Part shown: positions 44,762 through 53,618 of the stretch, one piece after another
Layout: every line of letters starts with the position of its first letter
Numbering within the stretch: position 1 is the stretch's first letter
Assembly: GCF_007748095.1 (NCBI RefSeq)
Contig: NZ_CP036287.1
Location: forward strand, 4,712,001 to 4,776,000
Origin: Engelhardtia mirabilis
Lineage (GTDB): Bacteria > Planctomycetota > UBA1135 > GCA-002686595
DNA: 64,000 bases
Direction: 5' to 3'
The notes under the pieces: model-generated
Seen by the model: only the letters and a program-made list of their open reading frames with translations
The model's database searches: none
Told to the model about the DNA's origin: nothing
Position numbers and translations under genes: made by a program

Positions 44762-45844
44762 ATGCCCCACTCCGATCTCTACGCCGTGATCATGGCCGGC
44801 GGCTCCGGCACCCGCTTCTGGCCGGCCAGCCGCACCGCCCGCCCGAAACAGTTCCTGCCGATCGCGGGGGCCCGGCCGATGCTGGCCGAGACCGCGGCGC
44901 GGATGGAGGGGCTGGTGCCCTTCGAGCGGATCCTGGTGGTCACCGCCGCCGACCAGGCGCAACTGGTGCGCGACTGCCTGCCCGAACTGCCGGCCGAGAA
45001 CCTGATCGCCGAGCCGGTGGCGCGCAACACCGCCGCCGCTGTGGCCCTCGGCGCGTTCGAAGTCGCCCGGCGCGATCCCCGCGCGGTGCAAGTCGTGCTG
45101 CCCGCGGACCACCACATCACGCCGGTGGCGGACTTCCGCGCGACCCTGTCGGCGGGCGCCGACGAGGTACGTGAGCACGGGGGTCTGTTGACCTTCGGCA
45201 TCCAGCCCGACCACCCGGCCACCGGCTACGGCTACATCGAGGTCGGCGAGGGCCTGCGCGGCAAGGGAGCCCACCGCGTGAGCGCGGTCAGCCGCTTCTT
45301 CGAGAAGCCCGACCTCGAACGGGCGCGGGAGTTCCTGGGCTCCGGTCGCTTCCTGTGGAACGCGGGCATCTTCTGCTGGCGGGTCGACACGATCCTCGAG
45401 GCCTTCGCGCGCTACATGCCGGACATGCACGCGACCCTCTCGGACGTGGCGGCCAGCGATCCGCGCATCACCGAGGTCTACCCCGGGCTCGAGTCCGCGC
45501 CGGTGGACGTGGCCATCCTCGAGCGCTCCGACCAGGTGCGCACGATGCCGATCGCCTACACCTGGAACGACGTGGGCTCCTGGGCGGCCCTTCCGGACCT
45601 CTCGGCGGCGGACTCGGACGGGAATTGGCGCCGATTGGTGGAGGGCGCGGAGCTGATCTCGGCCGACTCGACGGGCTGCCTGGCCTATGCCGAGGAGCCC
45701 GAGTTGATCGCCCTGGTGGGCTGCGAGGACCTGGTGGTGGTGCGCTCGGGCAAGACCACCCTGGTGTGCCCGCGCGAGCGGGCCCAGGACGTCAAGTTGA
45801 TCGTCGAGGCCCTGCGCGCGCGGGGCTCGAAGGAGTTCCTCTGA
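44762..45844 (+). CDS. manC: Mannose-1-phosphate guanylyltransferase
   Basis: Makes GDP-mannose from mannose 1-phosphate and GTP (EC 2.7.7.13), the donor for mannosylated glycans. 360 residues, the short form with only the nucleotidyltransferase domain. Signature: YAVIMAGGSGTRFWPASRTARPKQFLPI, then LIAEPVARNTAAAVALGAF, VLPADHHITP, ATGYGYIEVGE, FFEKPDLERAREFL, FLWNAGIFCWR and YTWNDVGSWAAL. There is no isomerase domain. The ATG at 44762 begins right before the fold. It is followed by ruvX with a CTGA overlap. Gene name given by function; other names (rfbM) are used too. Confidence 0.93.
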   Translation: MPHSDLYAVIMAGGSGTRFWPASRTARPKQFLPIAGARPMLAETAARMEGLVPFERILVVTAADQAQLVRDCLPELPAENLIAEPVARNTAAAVALGAFEVARRDPRAVQVVLPADHHITPVADFRATLSAGADEVREHGGLLTFGIQPDHPATGYGYIEVGEGLRGKGAHRVSAVSRFFEKPDLERAREFLGSGRFLWNAGIFCWRVDTILEAFARYMPDMHATLSDVAASDPRITEVYPGLESAPVDVAILERSDQVRTMPIAYTWNDVGSWAALPDLSAADSDGNWRRLVEGAELISADSTGCLAYAEEPELIALVGCEDLVVVRSGKTTLVCPRERAQDVKLIVEALRARGSKEFL

Positions 45845-46335
45845 GCGCGGCCGCCCAGGGCGCCGGCCGGCGCAGCGGCGGCGTGCTGGCCGTGGACCAC
45901 GGGGCCTCGAAGACCGGCCTCGCGGCCTGCGACGCCCTGCGAATCACCACGCGGGTGCTGGAGACGGCGCGCCTGGACGGGGACGCCCCGGGCCTGGTCG
46001 AGCACGTGGCCGAGCTCGCCGACGAGCGCGACGCGGCCACGGTGTTGATTGGCCTACCGCGCCTGGCGAGCGGCGACGAGGGCGCGCGCGCGGTGCCCAC
46101 GCGGGCCTTCGCCGGCCGCCTGGCCTCGCGCCTGGCCGATCGCCAGGTGCTGCTCTACGACGAGAGCCTGACCACCAAGGCCGCCGAAGAACGCATGCGC
46201 GACGACGACGTCCCGCGCGAACGGCGGCGCGAGCTGCGCGACAGCTACGCAGCGTTGGTGCTGCTCGAGGACTGGCTCGAGGGCGGCGGCGTGGGCGGCG
46301 AGCGGGTGCGCGCCGACGCGGAGGCCGAGCGATGA
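45841..46335 (+). CDS. ruvX: Holliday-junction resolvase-like RuvX/YqgF
   Basis: About 164 residues of the YqgF RNase H-like fold, proposed to act in 16S rRNA 5'-end processing and/or Holliday-junction resolution. Catalytic acids are visible: D in LAVDHGASKTGLAACD, E in LLYDESLTTKAAEERM, D in RDSYAALVLLEDWL. The only start with a Shine-Dalgarno is a CTG at 45841 (AAGGAG, 5-nt spacer), overlapping the upstream stop as CTGA. GTG 45883 is the first conventional start, lacks a site, and would begin one residue before the first beta strand. It overlaps the GMC gene by 4 nt. Confidence 0.85.
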   Translation: MSAAAQGAGRRSGGVLAVDHGASKTGLAACDALRITTRVLETARLDGDAPGLVEHVAELADERDAATVLIGLPRLASGDEGARAVPTRAFAGRLASRLADRQVLLYDESLTTKAAEERMRDDDVPRERRRELRDSYAALVLLEDWLEGGGVGGERVRADAEAER

Positions 46336-48008
46336 TCGTCGACCTCGCCACGGACGATCGGCGCGAGCTGCCCGAGTACGACGTGTGCGTGATCGGCTCG
46401 GGCCCGGCGGGCGGGACCGTCGCCTCCGAGCTGGCGGACTCCGGCCTGCGCGTGTGCGTGGTCGAGAGCGGCCGCAGGAAGAACACGCGCTACGCCGACG
46501 AGCTCAAGCGCGTGGTCAGCGACGGCCTGCCGATCAAGGACTACAGCCGCGAGCGCGTGCTCGGCGGCGCGTCGACCACCTGGGCGGGTCTCTCCGCGCC
46601 TCTCGATCCGATCGACATGCAGCGCCGCGAGTGGCTCCGCCTGGCGGGCTGGCCGATCGAGCGGGAGCAGCTCGAGCCGTACTGGGAGGCCGCCGCCGCG
46701 CGCTTCGCCTTCCCCACCGCCGAGTTCTTCGGACCGTCGGGCTTCGGACGCTTCCGCGCCGAGAGCGAGGTCCGCGCCCGGTGGGACCAGCTCGAAGAGA
46801 AGGTCTTCCTGGCCCTCGACCCACCCCAGCGTTTCGGCAAGTTGCTGCGCTCGATCTACGAGAGCGAGCGGGTCGACCTGTACCTGGACGCCAGCGTCTC
46901 GCGCCTGGCCGCCGGCGGCGACGGCCCGCGGGTGACCCACGCGGAGCTGCGCCCCTCCGACGGCCGCACCCTCCTTCTGCGCGCGAAGCGCTTCGTGGTG
47001 GCCTGCGGCGGGATCGAGAACGCGCGGCTGCTGCTGCTCTCGACGGACCTGCACCCGGCGGGCCTGGGCAACGACCGAGATCAGGTCGGGCGCTGCCTGA
47101 TGAACCATCCGAAGAACTACCACGGCATGCTGCACCTGCGCGCGCCGGTGAAGCGCGCCGCGTACTTCTTCGGCTGCCTGTTCGAGGGCTTCGCCGGCTA
47201 CGCGGGCCTGCGCCTGACCGAAGACGAGCAGCGCCGGCGCGGCCTGCTCAACAGCTACGTGCGCTTCGAGCCCATGTTCCCCTGGTCGGGCAACGACGGG
47301 GTCGAGTCGGCGGTGCTCCTCGCCAAGCGCAGCGCGGGCCTGCTGCAGGCCTGGAAGCGGCGCCAGAAGGGTCCCGTCGAGCTGCGCGACTACTCGGAGA
47401 CGGGCGACGACTCCGACCTGCAGAACGCGCGCAAGGGCCTGGCTGGCTGGGCCGGCGTCGGTTGGAACGTGGTGCGCCACTCCCCCAGCGTGGCCAACTA
47501 CACCTTCCACCGCCTGAGCAAGGCCGCCCCCGCCATCCGCCGCGTGCGGCTGCGGAACTTCATGGAGATGGAGCCCGATCCCCAGAACCGCGTGACCCTC
47601 GCCGAGGAGCGCGACGCGGCCGGCAACCCGATCCCGCGCGTGGCCCACCGCTGCACGGAGCTGGACCAGCGCTCGCTGGTGGAGCTGCACCGAGTCCTGG
47701 CCGACGAGCTCGAGCGCAGCGGCGTCGGCCACCTCGAGACGACCCTCGCCGACGAGACCGAGTGGCCCATCACCCAGGACGCCTCGCACCACATCGGCAC
47801 CACGCGCATGGGCACGGACCCCTCGAGCTCCGTGGTCGACGCGAACCAGCGCGTGCACGGCGTCGACAACGTCTACCTGGCCGGCGCCTCGGTCTTCCCC
47901 ACCAGCGGCTGCGCCAACCCGACCTTCACCATCGTGGCCCTGTCGATCCGCCTGGCCGAGCACCTGCGCTCGAGCCTCGCAAGCCCCCGGGAGGTGGCAC
48001 GCCCGTGA
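46332..48008 (+). CDS. GMC-family FAD oxidoreductase
   Basis: A 558-residue flavoprotein of the glucose-methanol-choline oxidoreductase superfamily. The FAD-binding Rossmann motif is at the N-terminus (CVIGSGPAGGTVASELADSG), followed by ERVLGGASTTWAG. FVVACGGIENARLLL is the second FAD signature. The C-terminal domain has SHHIGTTRMG, VDANQRVHGVDNVYLAGASVFPTSGCANPT, with catalytic His in the SHH and an N in ANPT. No signal peptide is visible, so it probably acts in the cytoplasm. Substrate is probably a sugar or alcohol, but cannot be read from sequence. The ATG overlaps ruvX as ATGA; the next gene overlaps as GTGA, so a partnership with the Gfo/Idh protein is likely. Confidence 0.9.
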   Translation: MIVDLATDDRRELPEYDVCVIGSGPAGGTVASELADSGLRVCVVESGRRKNTRYADELKRVVSDGLPIKDYSRERVLGGASTTWAGLSAPLDPIDMQRREWLRLAGWPIEREQLEPYWEAAAARFAFPTAEFFGPSGFGRFRAESEVRARWDQLEEKVFLALDPPQRFGKLLRSIYESERVDLYLDASVSRLAAGGDGPRVTHAELRPSDGRTLLLRAKRFVVACGGIENARLLLLSTDLHPAGLGNDRDQVGRCLMNHPKNYHGMLHLRAPVKRAAYFFGCLFEGFAGYAGLRLTEDEQRRRGLLNSYVRFEPMFPWSGNDGVESAVLLAKRSAGLLQAWKRRQKGPVELRDYSETGDDSDLQNARKGLAGWAGVGWNVVRHSPSVANYTFHRLSKAAPAIRRVRLRNFMEMEPDPQNRVTLAEERDAAGNPIPRVAHRCTELDQRSLVELHRVLADELERSGVGHLETTLADETEWPITQDASHHIGTTRMGTDPSSSVVDANQRVHGVDNVYLAGASVFPTSGCANPTFTIVALSIRLAEHLRSSLASPREVARP

Positions 48009-49066
48009 CCCGCAGCCGCATCGCGATCGTCGGCGCCGGACAGCGGGTGGTACAGACCGCCCTGCCGGTGCTGCGTACCCTGACCGCCGAGTTCGAACTC
48101 GCGGGCATCTTCTCGCGCACGCCGCGCACCCTCGAAGCCGCCGGCGCCAGGCACGAGGTCGAGCCCCTCGAGAAGCTCGACGCGGCGCGGGTGCGCGAGC
48201 TCGACGCCCTCTACGTCGTCGTCGCCAAGTCGGCCGTGCCCGACGTGATCGAGCGCCTGGCCGGGCTCGAGCCGCGCAACGTCGACCTGTTGATCGAGAC
48301 GCCGGTGATGCTGCCCAAGCACCTGCACCGCGCCGGGGCCCTGGGCGCCTTCCGCACCGCGTCGGTGACCGAGGACTGCCTGACCCTGCCCTTCGTCGAG
48401 GCCATCGGAGACTGCGTCCGCACGGGCGCCATCGGCGAGCTGCGCTCGGCGGTGCTGTCCCACGCCGCCTACGCCTACCACGGCATCGCGACCTTCAAAG
48501 CCCTGCTCGGCGCCCGCCACGTGGTCTCCGCCCGCCGCCGCCACCTGGGCGGCCCCTTCCACCTGCGCGAGTACAGCTTCGACCGCGGCCTGCGCGGCGT
48601 CGCCATCGATCCCCGCGACTACTCCGCCGGCCGCGTGATGGTCGTCGGCAGCCGCGGCAGCATCGCCGATCACGCGCACCGTGAGGACGGCCACATCGAG
48701 CTCGAGACCCTGCGCGAGGGCTCGCGCTGCGCCGGCTTCAAGGTCGGCGACGCGGTGCGCCGCCTGAACGACGCCGAGCAGGACTTGATGGGCGAACCGC
48801 GCCCCGGTGACGGCGTGTGGGTCTGGATGGACGGCTGCAAGCGCGTCGGCTTCCGACAGCTCCTGCTGGGCCTGTGCCGCAGCGTGCCGGCGTATCCGGT
48901 GCAGAACGCCCTCGAAGACGCCCTGGTGGACTACCACCTGGAGAAGTTCGGCGGCTACGTCCGCAACCCCCTGACCTCCGCCGGCGGCCTGGTCGTCGGC
49001 ACGATCCTGCGCAGCGTCCGGCCCCGCCCCCGCGAATGGCCGGGGCCGGTGGGCGGCGGGCGGTGA
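48005..49066 (+). CDS. Gfo/Idh/MocA-family oxidoreductase-like protein
   Basis: 353 residues. The N-terminal Rossmann fold (RIAIVGAGQRVVQTALPVL) and overall pattern (LDALYVVVAKSAVPDVIERL, NVDLLIETPVML) match the Gfo/Idh/MocA family of NAD(P)-dependent sugar dehydrogenases. The family's EKP motif reads ETP here, so the catalytic lysine is missing, hinting at changed or lost chemistry. The C-terminal part (FHLREYSFDRGLRG, WVWMDGCKRVGFRQLLLGL) is less typical. It starts at GTG 48005 inside the GMC stop codon (GTGA) and is the last gene of the cluster. Confidence 0.7.
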   Translation: MTRSRIAIVGAGQRVVQTALPVLRTLTAEFELAGIFSRTPRTLEAAGARHEVEPLEKLDAARVRELDALYVVVAKSAVPDVIERLAGLEPRNVDLLIETPVMLPKHLHRAGALGAFRTASVTEDCLTLPFVEAIGDCVRTGAIGELRSAVLSHAAYAYHGIATFKALLGARHVVSARRRHLGGPFHLREYSFDRGLRGVAIDPRDYSAGRVMVVGSRGSIADHAHREDGHIELETLREGSRCAGFKVGDAVRRLNDAEQDLMGEPRPGDGVWVWMDGCKRVGFRQLLLGLCRSVPAYPVQNALEDALVDYHLEKFGGYVRNPLTSAGGLVVGTILRSVRPRPREWPGPVGGGR

Positions 49067-49477
49067 GGCGGAACGCCAGAGGACGGCAGCAGTCCTTCGC
49101 CGGTTCGCAACCGCTACCCTCCCCGGCTTCCAGCTACGCCCCCCTCGGGCCGAGAACCCGACCAGGATGACCCTTGGGGTCGACCCTGGAGTGGCCCGCG
49201 TTCGCGCCCCCGTGACTCTCCACGGGGCCGAGCGACTCGCCTGCCGGCTCCTCGGAGCAGGGACCTAACTTGGGGCGGGGTGGCGGCGCGAACGAAGGCA
49301 ACCGGTTCAGACTCCACTCAGAGCGACTGGTTCGATGGCAACGAGCCACTGGACGGGCCAACAGAGCAAGCCGCTCGCCTATCGCCACTCCACCGCGTCG
49401 ACTCCTGCGCCAATGGAACTCCCCTTGAGCGCATCGACGGGAGCGACTCACTCTCTCCCCGAGTCATGACGAGGCCG
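49067..49477. other. Intergenic region, no gene seen
   Basis: 411 bp between the end of the coupled cluster (plus) and a minus-strand secreted gene. Open frames here lack start signals, family resemblance and coding-like bias. GC falls from the core level as the accessory region begins. No clear terminator hairpin was found. Confidence 0.5.
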
Positions 49478-50308
49478 TCACGAACCGAAGGTGCCTTCCA
49501 GTTGAAGCCGAGTCTCAGGCCGCCCAGTGGAACTGTCGAGGAGCACGACCACTTGAACCACCGTCCCAGCAGCCACGGACGAGTAGGGAGCGATCGTAAA
49601 GGTGCTGCCAGAGACCGCGATGGACGATGAGACTGGGGTTCCGTCCGTGGTCTGCAACTCGACGTCGACCAGATTTCGCGCCCCACCATTGGGGAACGAG
49701 AGTTCGCCGTCGATCTGCACGAGATCCCGGCTGCTGTCGTCGTTCCTGACGAACGCAACCCCGCCTGCATGGTCCATGAACGCGATCGCGGTCCGCTGAA
49801 GGTCTCGGCTCTCCTCGAGTTCGAAGAGAGGAAAGACATTGACCTCGACGCTACCGCTGTTGATCGATTCAGACCGGGACGGCGTCGCGTAGATCTCGAT
49901 ATTCTTGCCGGAACCATCCGGGGCGATGTCGTCGATCTCGAGCTCCATCGATTCGTCGGGACCTACACTCTCGCCGAAGCTGACATTGAAGGAGCTGCTC
50001 CCCGACGAGGCCCCCGACGACGTCCCGTCGACTGTTACACCCCCGGCTGTCGCATTGGTCACGTCGATCGTGACGTCGGTCATCGAGGCCCCAGCGGGCA
50101 GCTTGTTGTAGAGCGTTCCCGCAGCGTCTGGCCCCGACCCCGTGACACCGCCGGGGGTCAGTGTGTCGACTTTGTCGCTGCCACCATCGAGATTCTTGGT
50201 CCCGAGCGGGATCGTTCCGAAGATGCCTCGACTCTCGGCCAGTGCCAATGCGGCGCAGCCAACGACTGCGAGCGATGCCCAGGCGGCCCGGTACTTTCCG
50301 TTCTTCAT
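49478..50308 (-). CDS. Secreted hypothetical protein, low GC
   Basis: 276 residues from ATG 50308, which starts a signal peptide (YRAAWASLAVVGCAALALAES). The longer frame to 50581 adds a non-secretory leader reading through a poly-C tract and is rejected. The mature part is Gly/Ser/Thr-rich and beta-prone (GSGKNIEIYATPSRSESINSGSVEVNVFPLF, SSFNVSFGESVGP), with no recognised domain. It ends in a possible Ig-like segment (RNLVDVELQTTDGTPVSSSIAVSG). GC is well below the window average. A run of 15 C lies 142 bp upstream of the start. Confidence 0.65.
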   Translation of the reverse strand: MKNGKYRAAWASLAVVGCAALALAESRGIFGTIPLGTKNLDGGSDKVDTLTPGGVTGSGPDAAGTLYNKLPAGASMTDVTIDVTNATAGGVTVDGTSSGASSGSSSFNVSFGESVGPDESMELEIDDIAPDGSGKNIEIYATPSRSESINSGSVEVNVFPLFELEESRDLQRTAIAFMDHAGGVAFVRNDDSSRDLVQIDGELSFPNGGARNLVDVELQTTDGTPVSSSIAVSGSTFTIAPYSSVAAGTVVQVVVLLDSSTGRPETRLQLEGTFGS

Positions 50309-50697
50309 GCTTCGTCTGTTCCTCGCGTCCTTATCACCGACATCAAATTGATTCTGCCGAGTCCGGCGGCAAGACCGTCGCCCAGCGTAGTCGCAGAAAC
50401 GGATCTGTCGGATCGATCGGCGGAACTTAACTGAAAACCTGTAGCCCAGCCCCCCCCCCCCCCCGTCGCCCCAAACCATTGCCGGATAACCCGTTAGCCA
50501 GGACCACCCAATTGTCTTCCAGATGGCGCGTCGGTCGCGCTCGCACAGGAGAGAGGACACTCGGATCTTCGGGCGGGTCAATCGCGTCGATGAGCGGATT
50601 GTGAGCGATCCGGCCGTTCAGAGCGCGTCAAGCGTGGGGCTGGAGACACCGCGCGAACCTGAACGGGCCGCCGATGATGCAGGGGCTGAGGCAACAA
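50309..50697. other. Intergenic region upstream of the secreted protein gene
   Basis: No gene is seen. It contains the 15-C homopolymer at 50450-50464. It must hold the promoter of the secreted gene at 49478-50308 on the minus strand. No clear -10/-35 pair was found. Confidence 0.4.
50450..50464. repeat. Poly-C homopolymer of 15 bases
   Basis: Fifteen consecutive C (minus strand G) lie 142 bp upstream of the secreted-protein start. Such tracts vary in length by slippage and can switch promoters or frames, but they are also common sequencing and assembly trouble spots. Confidence 0.8.
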
Positions 50698-52413
50698 TCA
50701 GCAGTCCGACGCCTTCGGGGTCAGCGTGATCACATCGACCTGAGCCCCACGCATCACGGCGAGTGCCAGACGAGAGTCTCCGAATCGCCCGGCTGAGACC
50801 ATCCGCACATGCCCAGCGGACTGCACGAGCCGCGCCACGATCTCGGGTGGGGTTCCACTCGGCAAGTCCAGAGGCTCTGTGGGGCCCAACTCGAGGCGCG
50901 CCATCAGCGCACCCTTGTCATCGACAACGACCTGCTCGCCCGACTCGAGCCCGACGACGGCGAGTGGACCCAGAGGAGTGTCCTCCAGAAGCGTTAGCCG
51001 CGAGACTCGCTCGGGAAGGTCGACACACCACCGCTCTTCCCCGGTCGAGGTCAGGCGGACCAAGACAAAGCTCTTGCCCTCTGAGGTGCCCGCCACCACG
51101 AGTGCCGCTCGTCCATCGACGTCAGGATAGAGAAGGACATCGGCGGCATACATCCGGTCTTCTAGCCAGCGTTCTGCCAGAGCCGTGTCCGGAGGGAATG
51201 TGCGATGGACATGCAGTCGTCCGAAGCACTCGACGAGCAGCCCCGGAAGCCGCTCATGCGTGTGAATGCCATAGCGCCCCCATAGCTGATCCGATCGCCA
51301 ACGCTCTCGTCCCTCGAGGTCGACGCAGACGATGCCGCGGGCACTTTCGGGCGAAAGGGCAACTCCGCCGAGGAGAACTCCGCCCTCCCCTTCCGGAGTG
51401 CGGCACCGCATCGGAGGCAAGAAGGTGTGGTTGCCGTTGTCAAGCGCCCAACGGACAGCTCCTCCGGCGTCGATGCACGCGAGCCGATTCGGACCGCTGT
51501 GTTGCAGCCCGAGTCCGACCAAGAGCAGGAAGCGACCATCCTCGGCTGGGATCGACCAAGCGTTCTGAGCCAGGCCCGTGGACCTCGTCCGATCGCCGAA
51601 CTCGACCGGATCGGGCAAGGGCACGGAATCGAGCAGGACACCGTCGTGGTCCCGCAGCTCCACCTTGCTCCCGAGACCAAGCAGCAGACCCACTCGGCCA
51701 TCGAACCAGCGCCCGAATGAGGCGAATGTGGGCTGCGGAGCGAGGGGCCCAATCGGTGAGAGGAATCTCGGTGTCAGCACCCGTGCGCTTCCAAACTCCA
51801 GCATCTCCGATCGATCCGCCGTCGGCCGAAGCGGGTCTGGCCGCGCGATGCACGGTTCGCCGGTCAGCTTCGAAAGGGCGTCGGCTGCAGCCCTGCGAAG
51901 CGACCCACGATCGCTCGTCAACAGCTCGCGCGCCGGTCCCACCGCGTCCTGTATTCCGGCGTCGGCGGCGAACTGAAGCGCCCTTTCTTGGGCGAACCAG
52001 CCTCCCCCTCCGAACTGCGACATGACGAACCGAGGCCAGCGGGGGTCGTCCGCGATCGCGCGCTCGACGACCGACCGCGGATTCTCGAGATCGGCTACCA
52101 GGTCACCGAGAGCGGGCGTGAACGCCAGTGTCACGAAGAAGTCGCGACTCCGAATGCTCCCGTACCCTTCGAGGACATCCAAGATGACCTTGGCGGCGTC
52201 CGCCGCGCCGGTCTCGAAGAGCGCCGCCTGGAACTGGATCGTGTTCGATCGGGCCTCAGGACGCAGCATTAGCGCTTGAATCGCCGGGAGCGCCAGCTCC
52301 CCCCAAGCTCTCAACTGCTGGCGAGATGCCTCAGCCCTGGGGCCGAGGCCGACGCAGGACTCGACCGCACGGGCGACTTCCTCGAGTCCGGCTTTCCCCT
52401 GTTCGTGATCCAT
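50698..52413 (-). CDS. HEAT-repeat plus PQQ-like beta-propeller protein
   Basis: 571 residues starting at ATG 52413, which has GAGGA with 5-nt spacing; a GTG at 52437 is upstream and lacks a site. The N-terminal ~200 residues look like alpha-helical HEAT-type repeats (LRAWGELALPAIQALMLRP, AGIQDAVGPARELLTSDRGSLRRAAADAL). The C-terminal ~370 residues have repeated beta blades with Trp/Gly motifs of PQQ/outer-membrane-protein-B-like propellers (RLACIDAGGAVRWALDNGNH, GIVCVDLEGRERWRSDQLWG, TGEERWCVDLP). No signal peptide is seen, so a cytoplasmic scaffold or sensor is plausible. The function is unknown. Lower GC than core genes. Confidence 0.7.
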   Translation of the reverse strand: MDHEQGKAGLEEVARAVESCVGLGPRAEASRQQLRAWGELALPAIQALMLRPEARSNTIQFQAALFETGAADAAKVILDVLEGYGSIRSRDFFVTLAFTPALGDLVADLENPRSVVERAIADDPRWPRFVMSQFGGGGWFAQERALQFAADAGIQDAVGPARELLTSDRGSLRRAAADALSKLTGEPCIARPDPLRPTADRSEMLEFGSARVLTPRFLSPIGPLAPQPTFASFGRWFDGRVGLLLGLGSKVELRDHDGVLLDSVPLPDPVEFGDRTRSTGLAQNAWSIPAEDGRFLLLVGLGLQHSGPNRLACIDAGGAVRWALDNGNHTFLPPMRCRTPEGEGGVLLGGVALSPESARGIVCVDLEGRERWRSDQLWGRYGIHTHERLPGLLVECFGRLHVHRTFPPDTALAERWLEDRMYAADVLLYPDVDGRAALVVAGTSEGKSFVLVRLTSTGEERWCVDLPERVSRLTLLEDTPLGPLAVVGLESGEQVVVDDKGALMARLELGPTEPLDLPSGTPPEIVARLVQSAGHVRMVSAGRFGDSRLALAVMRGAQVDVITLTPKASDC

Positions 52414-52994
52414 GTAAGTCCTCAAAGCAGCAGTCACAACACCGGTTTGTCGCCCACTGATCGCGGCCGCGACGATCCATTCCCTCGCTGTTGGTCTCTA
52501 CCCCGCCAGCTGTCAGTCATCGACCCCCTTTGGCCTTCACTGTCGGGATCGAGGCTAACGGGTGCCGACTGGGCGAGGGACGCCGTCCACTCGAGAATCT
52601 CGAGTCGCCGCATCCGACGGCTCGCCTATCCCGACGACGGCGCCGGCGCCCCGCACTCGCGCCCGAACTTCCGCCCGCAGCGCAGCCGGCAGAGCTTGCA
52701 GGAGGCCGAGAGGACCTCGATGCTCGCAGCGGACCGCCGCATCGAGCACGGGTGGACGGAGGTCCTGCGACGCAGGGAATCGAGACTCTGGCGGGGGGTG
52801 AGGTCCAGGCGCTCGATCAGTTCGGTGTTGCTCGACCAGCGCCCAATCCTCTCGTCCTCCCGATCCCAGGGTCGGTGTGGTGAGGTCGGCCCGCCTGAGC
52901 GGAATCGGGGGTGCGCGAGTGCACCCGTCCCCGGAGCGCGAGACTGGATTAGATTCCCACGGCTTCCGATCTGCCGATCTGAACCGCGCGCCAG
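52414..52994. other. Gene-poor region, no convincing CDS
   Basis: 581 bp. Overlapping open frames on both strands lack ribosome-binding sites and plausible protein features, so I call no gene. A TAGATT hexamer at 52950-52955, 39 nt before the next ATG, is a candidate -10 for the downstream gene. Confidence 0.45.
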
Positions 52995-53432
52995 ATGCAA
53001 CTTCAGACACGTCAACTCATCGCGGCGATAGCCGTCGTCGTCCTGGCATCAGGGGTCTACTGGACCCAGGTACGGAGCGGCGGCTCGGGTAAGGGGATCG
53101 GGTCGGTTGGCAAGGTAGCGATGGAGACGCCCCCCGAGGGGGGAGTGCTCATCCCTGAGACCGCACCGTTGTCGTCGGGAAGGTCGAGAGAGACCGGATC
53201 GGTCGGGGGAGCGAGTCGGCGGCAAGAGTCCCTTCCAGCGGTACGAACCGAGGTAGCGGTGAGCTTCGACTTCACCCCCGAGGATGGGCTCCTGCGGCCC
53301 GAGCTACCGCCGACCGCACAATCCATGGGGTCGAGGACCACCTCGGCGCGGGTGCAGCCTGCGGCCGCACGGTCCGACCTCGCGGTCGCGCGACCGTCGA
53401 TCGCCGGAGAACGGGCGCTGGCGCGGTCTTGA
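52995..53432 (+). CDS. Small hypothetical protein with N-terminal membrane anchor
   Basis: 145 residues from ATG 52995. Residues 7-24 are hydrophobic (QLIAAIAVVVLASGVYW), so it is anchored or secreted. The rest is polar and low-complexity, with Pro, Ser, Thr and Arg, and no domain I recognise. A TAGATT -10-like hexamer lies 39 nt upstream. The intermediate GC and position next to accessory genes suggest it is part of the acquired patch. Coding status is plausible but not certain, since little except the anchor and the promoter supports it. Confidence 0.45.
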   Translation: MQLQTRQLIAAIAVVVLASGVYWTQVRSGGSGKGIGSVGKVAMETPPEGGVLIPETAPLSSGRSRETGSVGGASRRQESLPAVRTEVAVSFDFTPEDGLLRPELPPTAQSMGSRTTSARVQPAAARSDLAVARPSIAGERALARS

Positions 53433-53618
53433 GCTCCGGCCCTTGACGCTGGGCCTCGAGGGCCTGGATCTACTCTTGATCCCACCGCACCGGGCCCTTC
53501 CGAACGGGCTCATCGTCGAACTCTCGGGCGCCCAGGCACCCGATTGGATCGTCCGCGTCGGAGAGTAGTTAGGCTCTGGGGCCGGCTGCGACCGATGCTC
53601 GGTCCCCGGAAACCACCC

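Noticed and set aside
52276..53031. 251-codon plus-strand frame in the gap before 52995
   Set aside because: Overlaps the HEAT/propeller gene in antisense, has no ribosome-binding site and no protein features.
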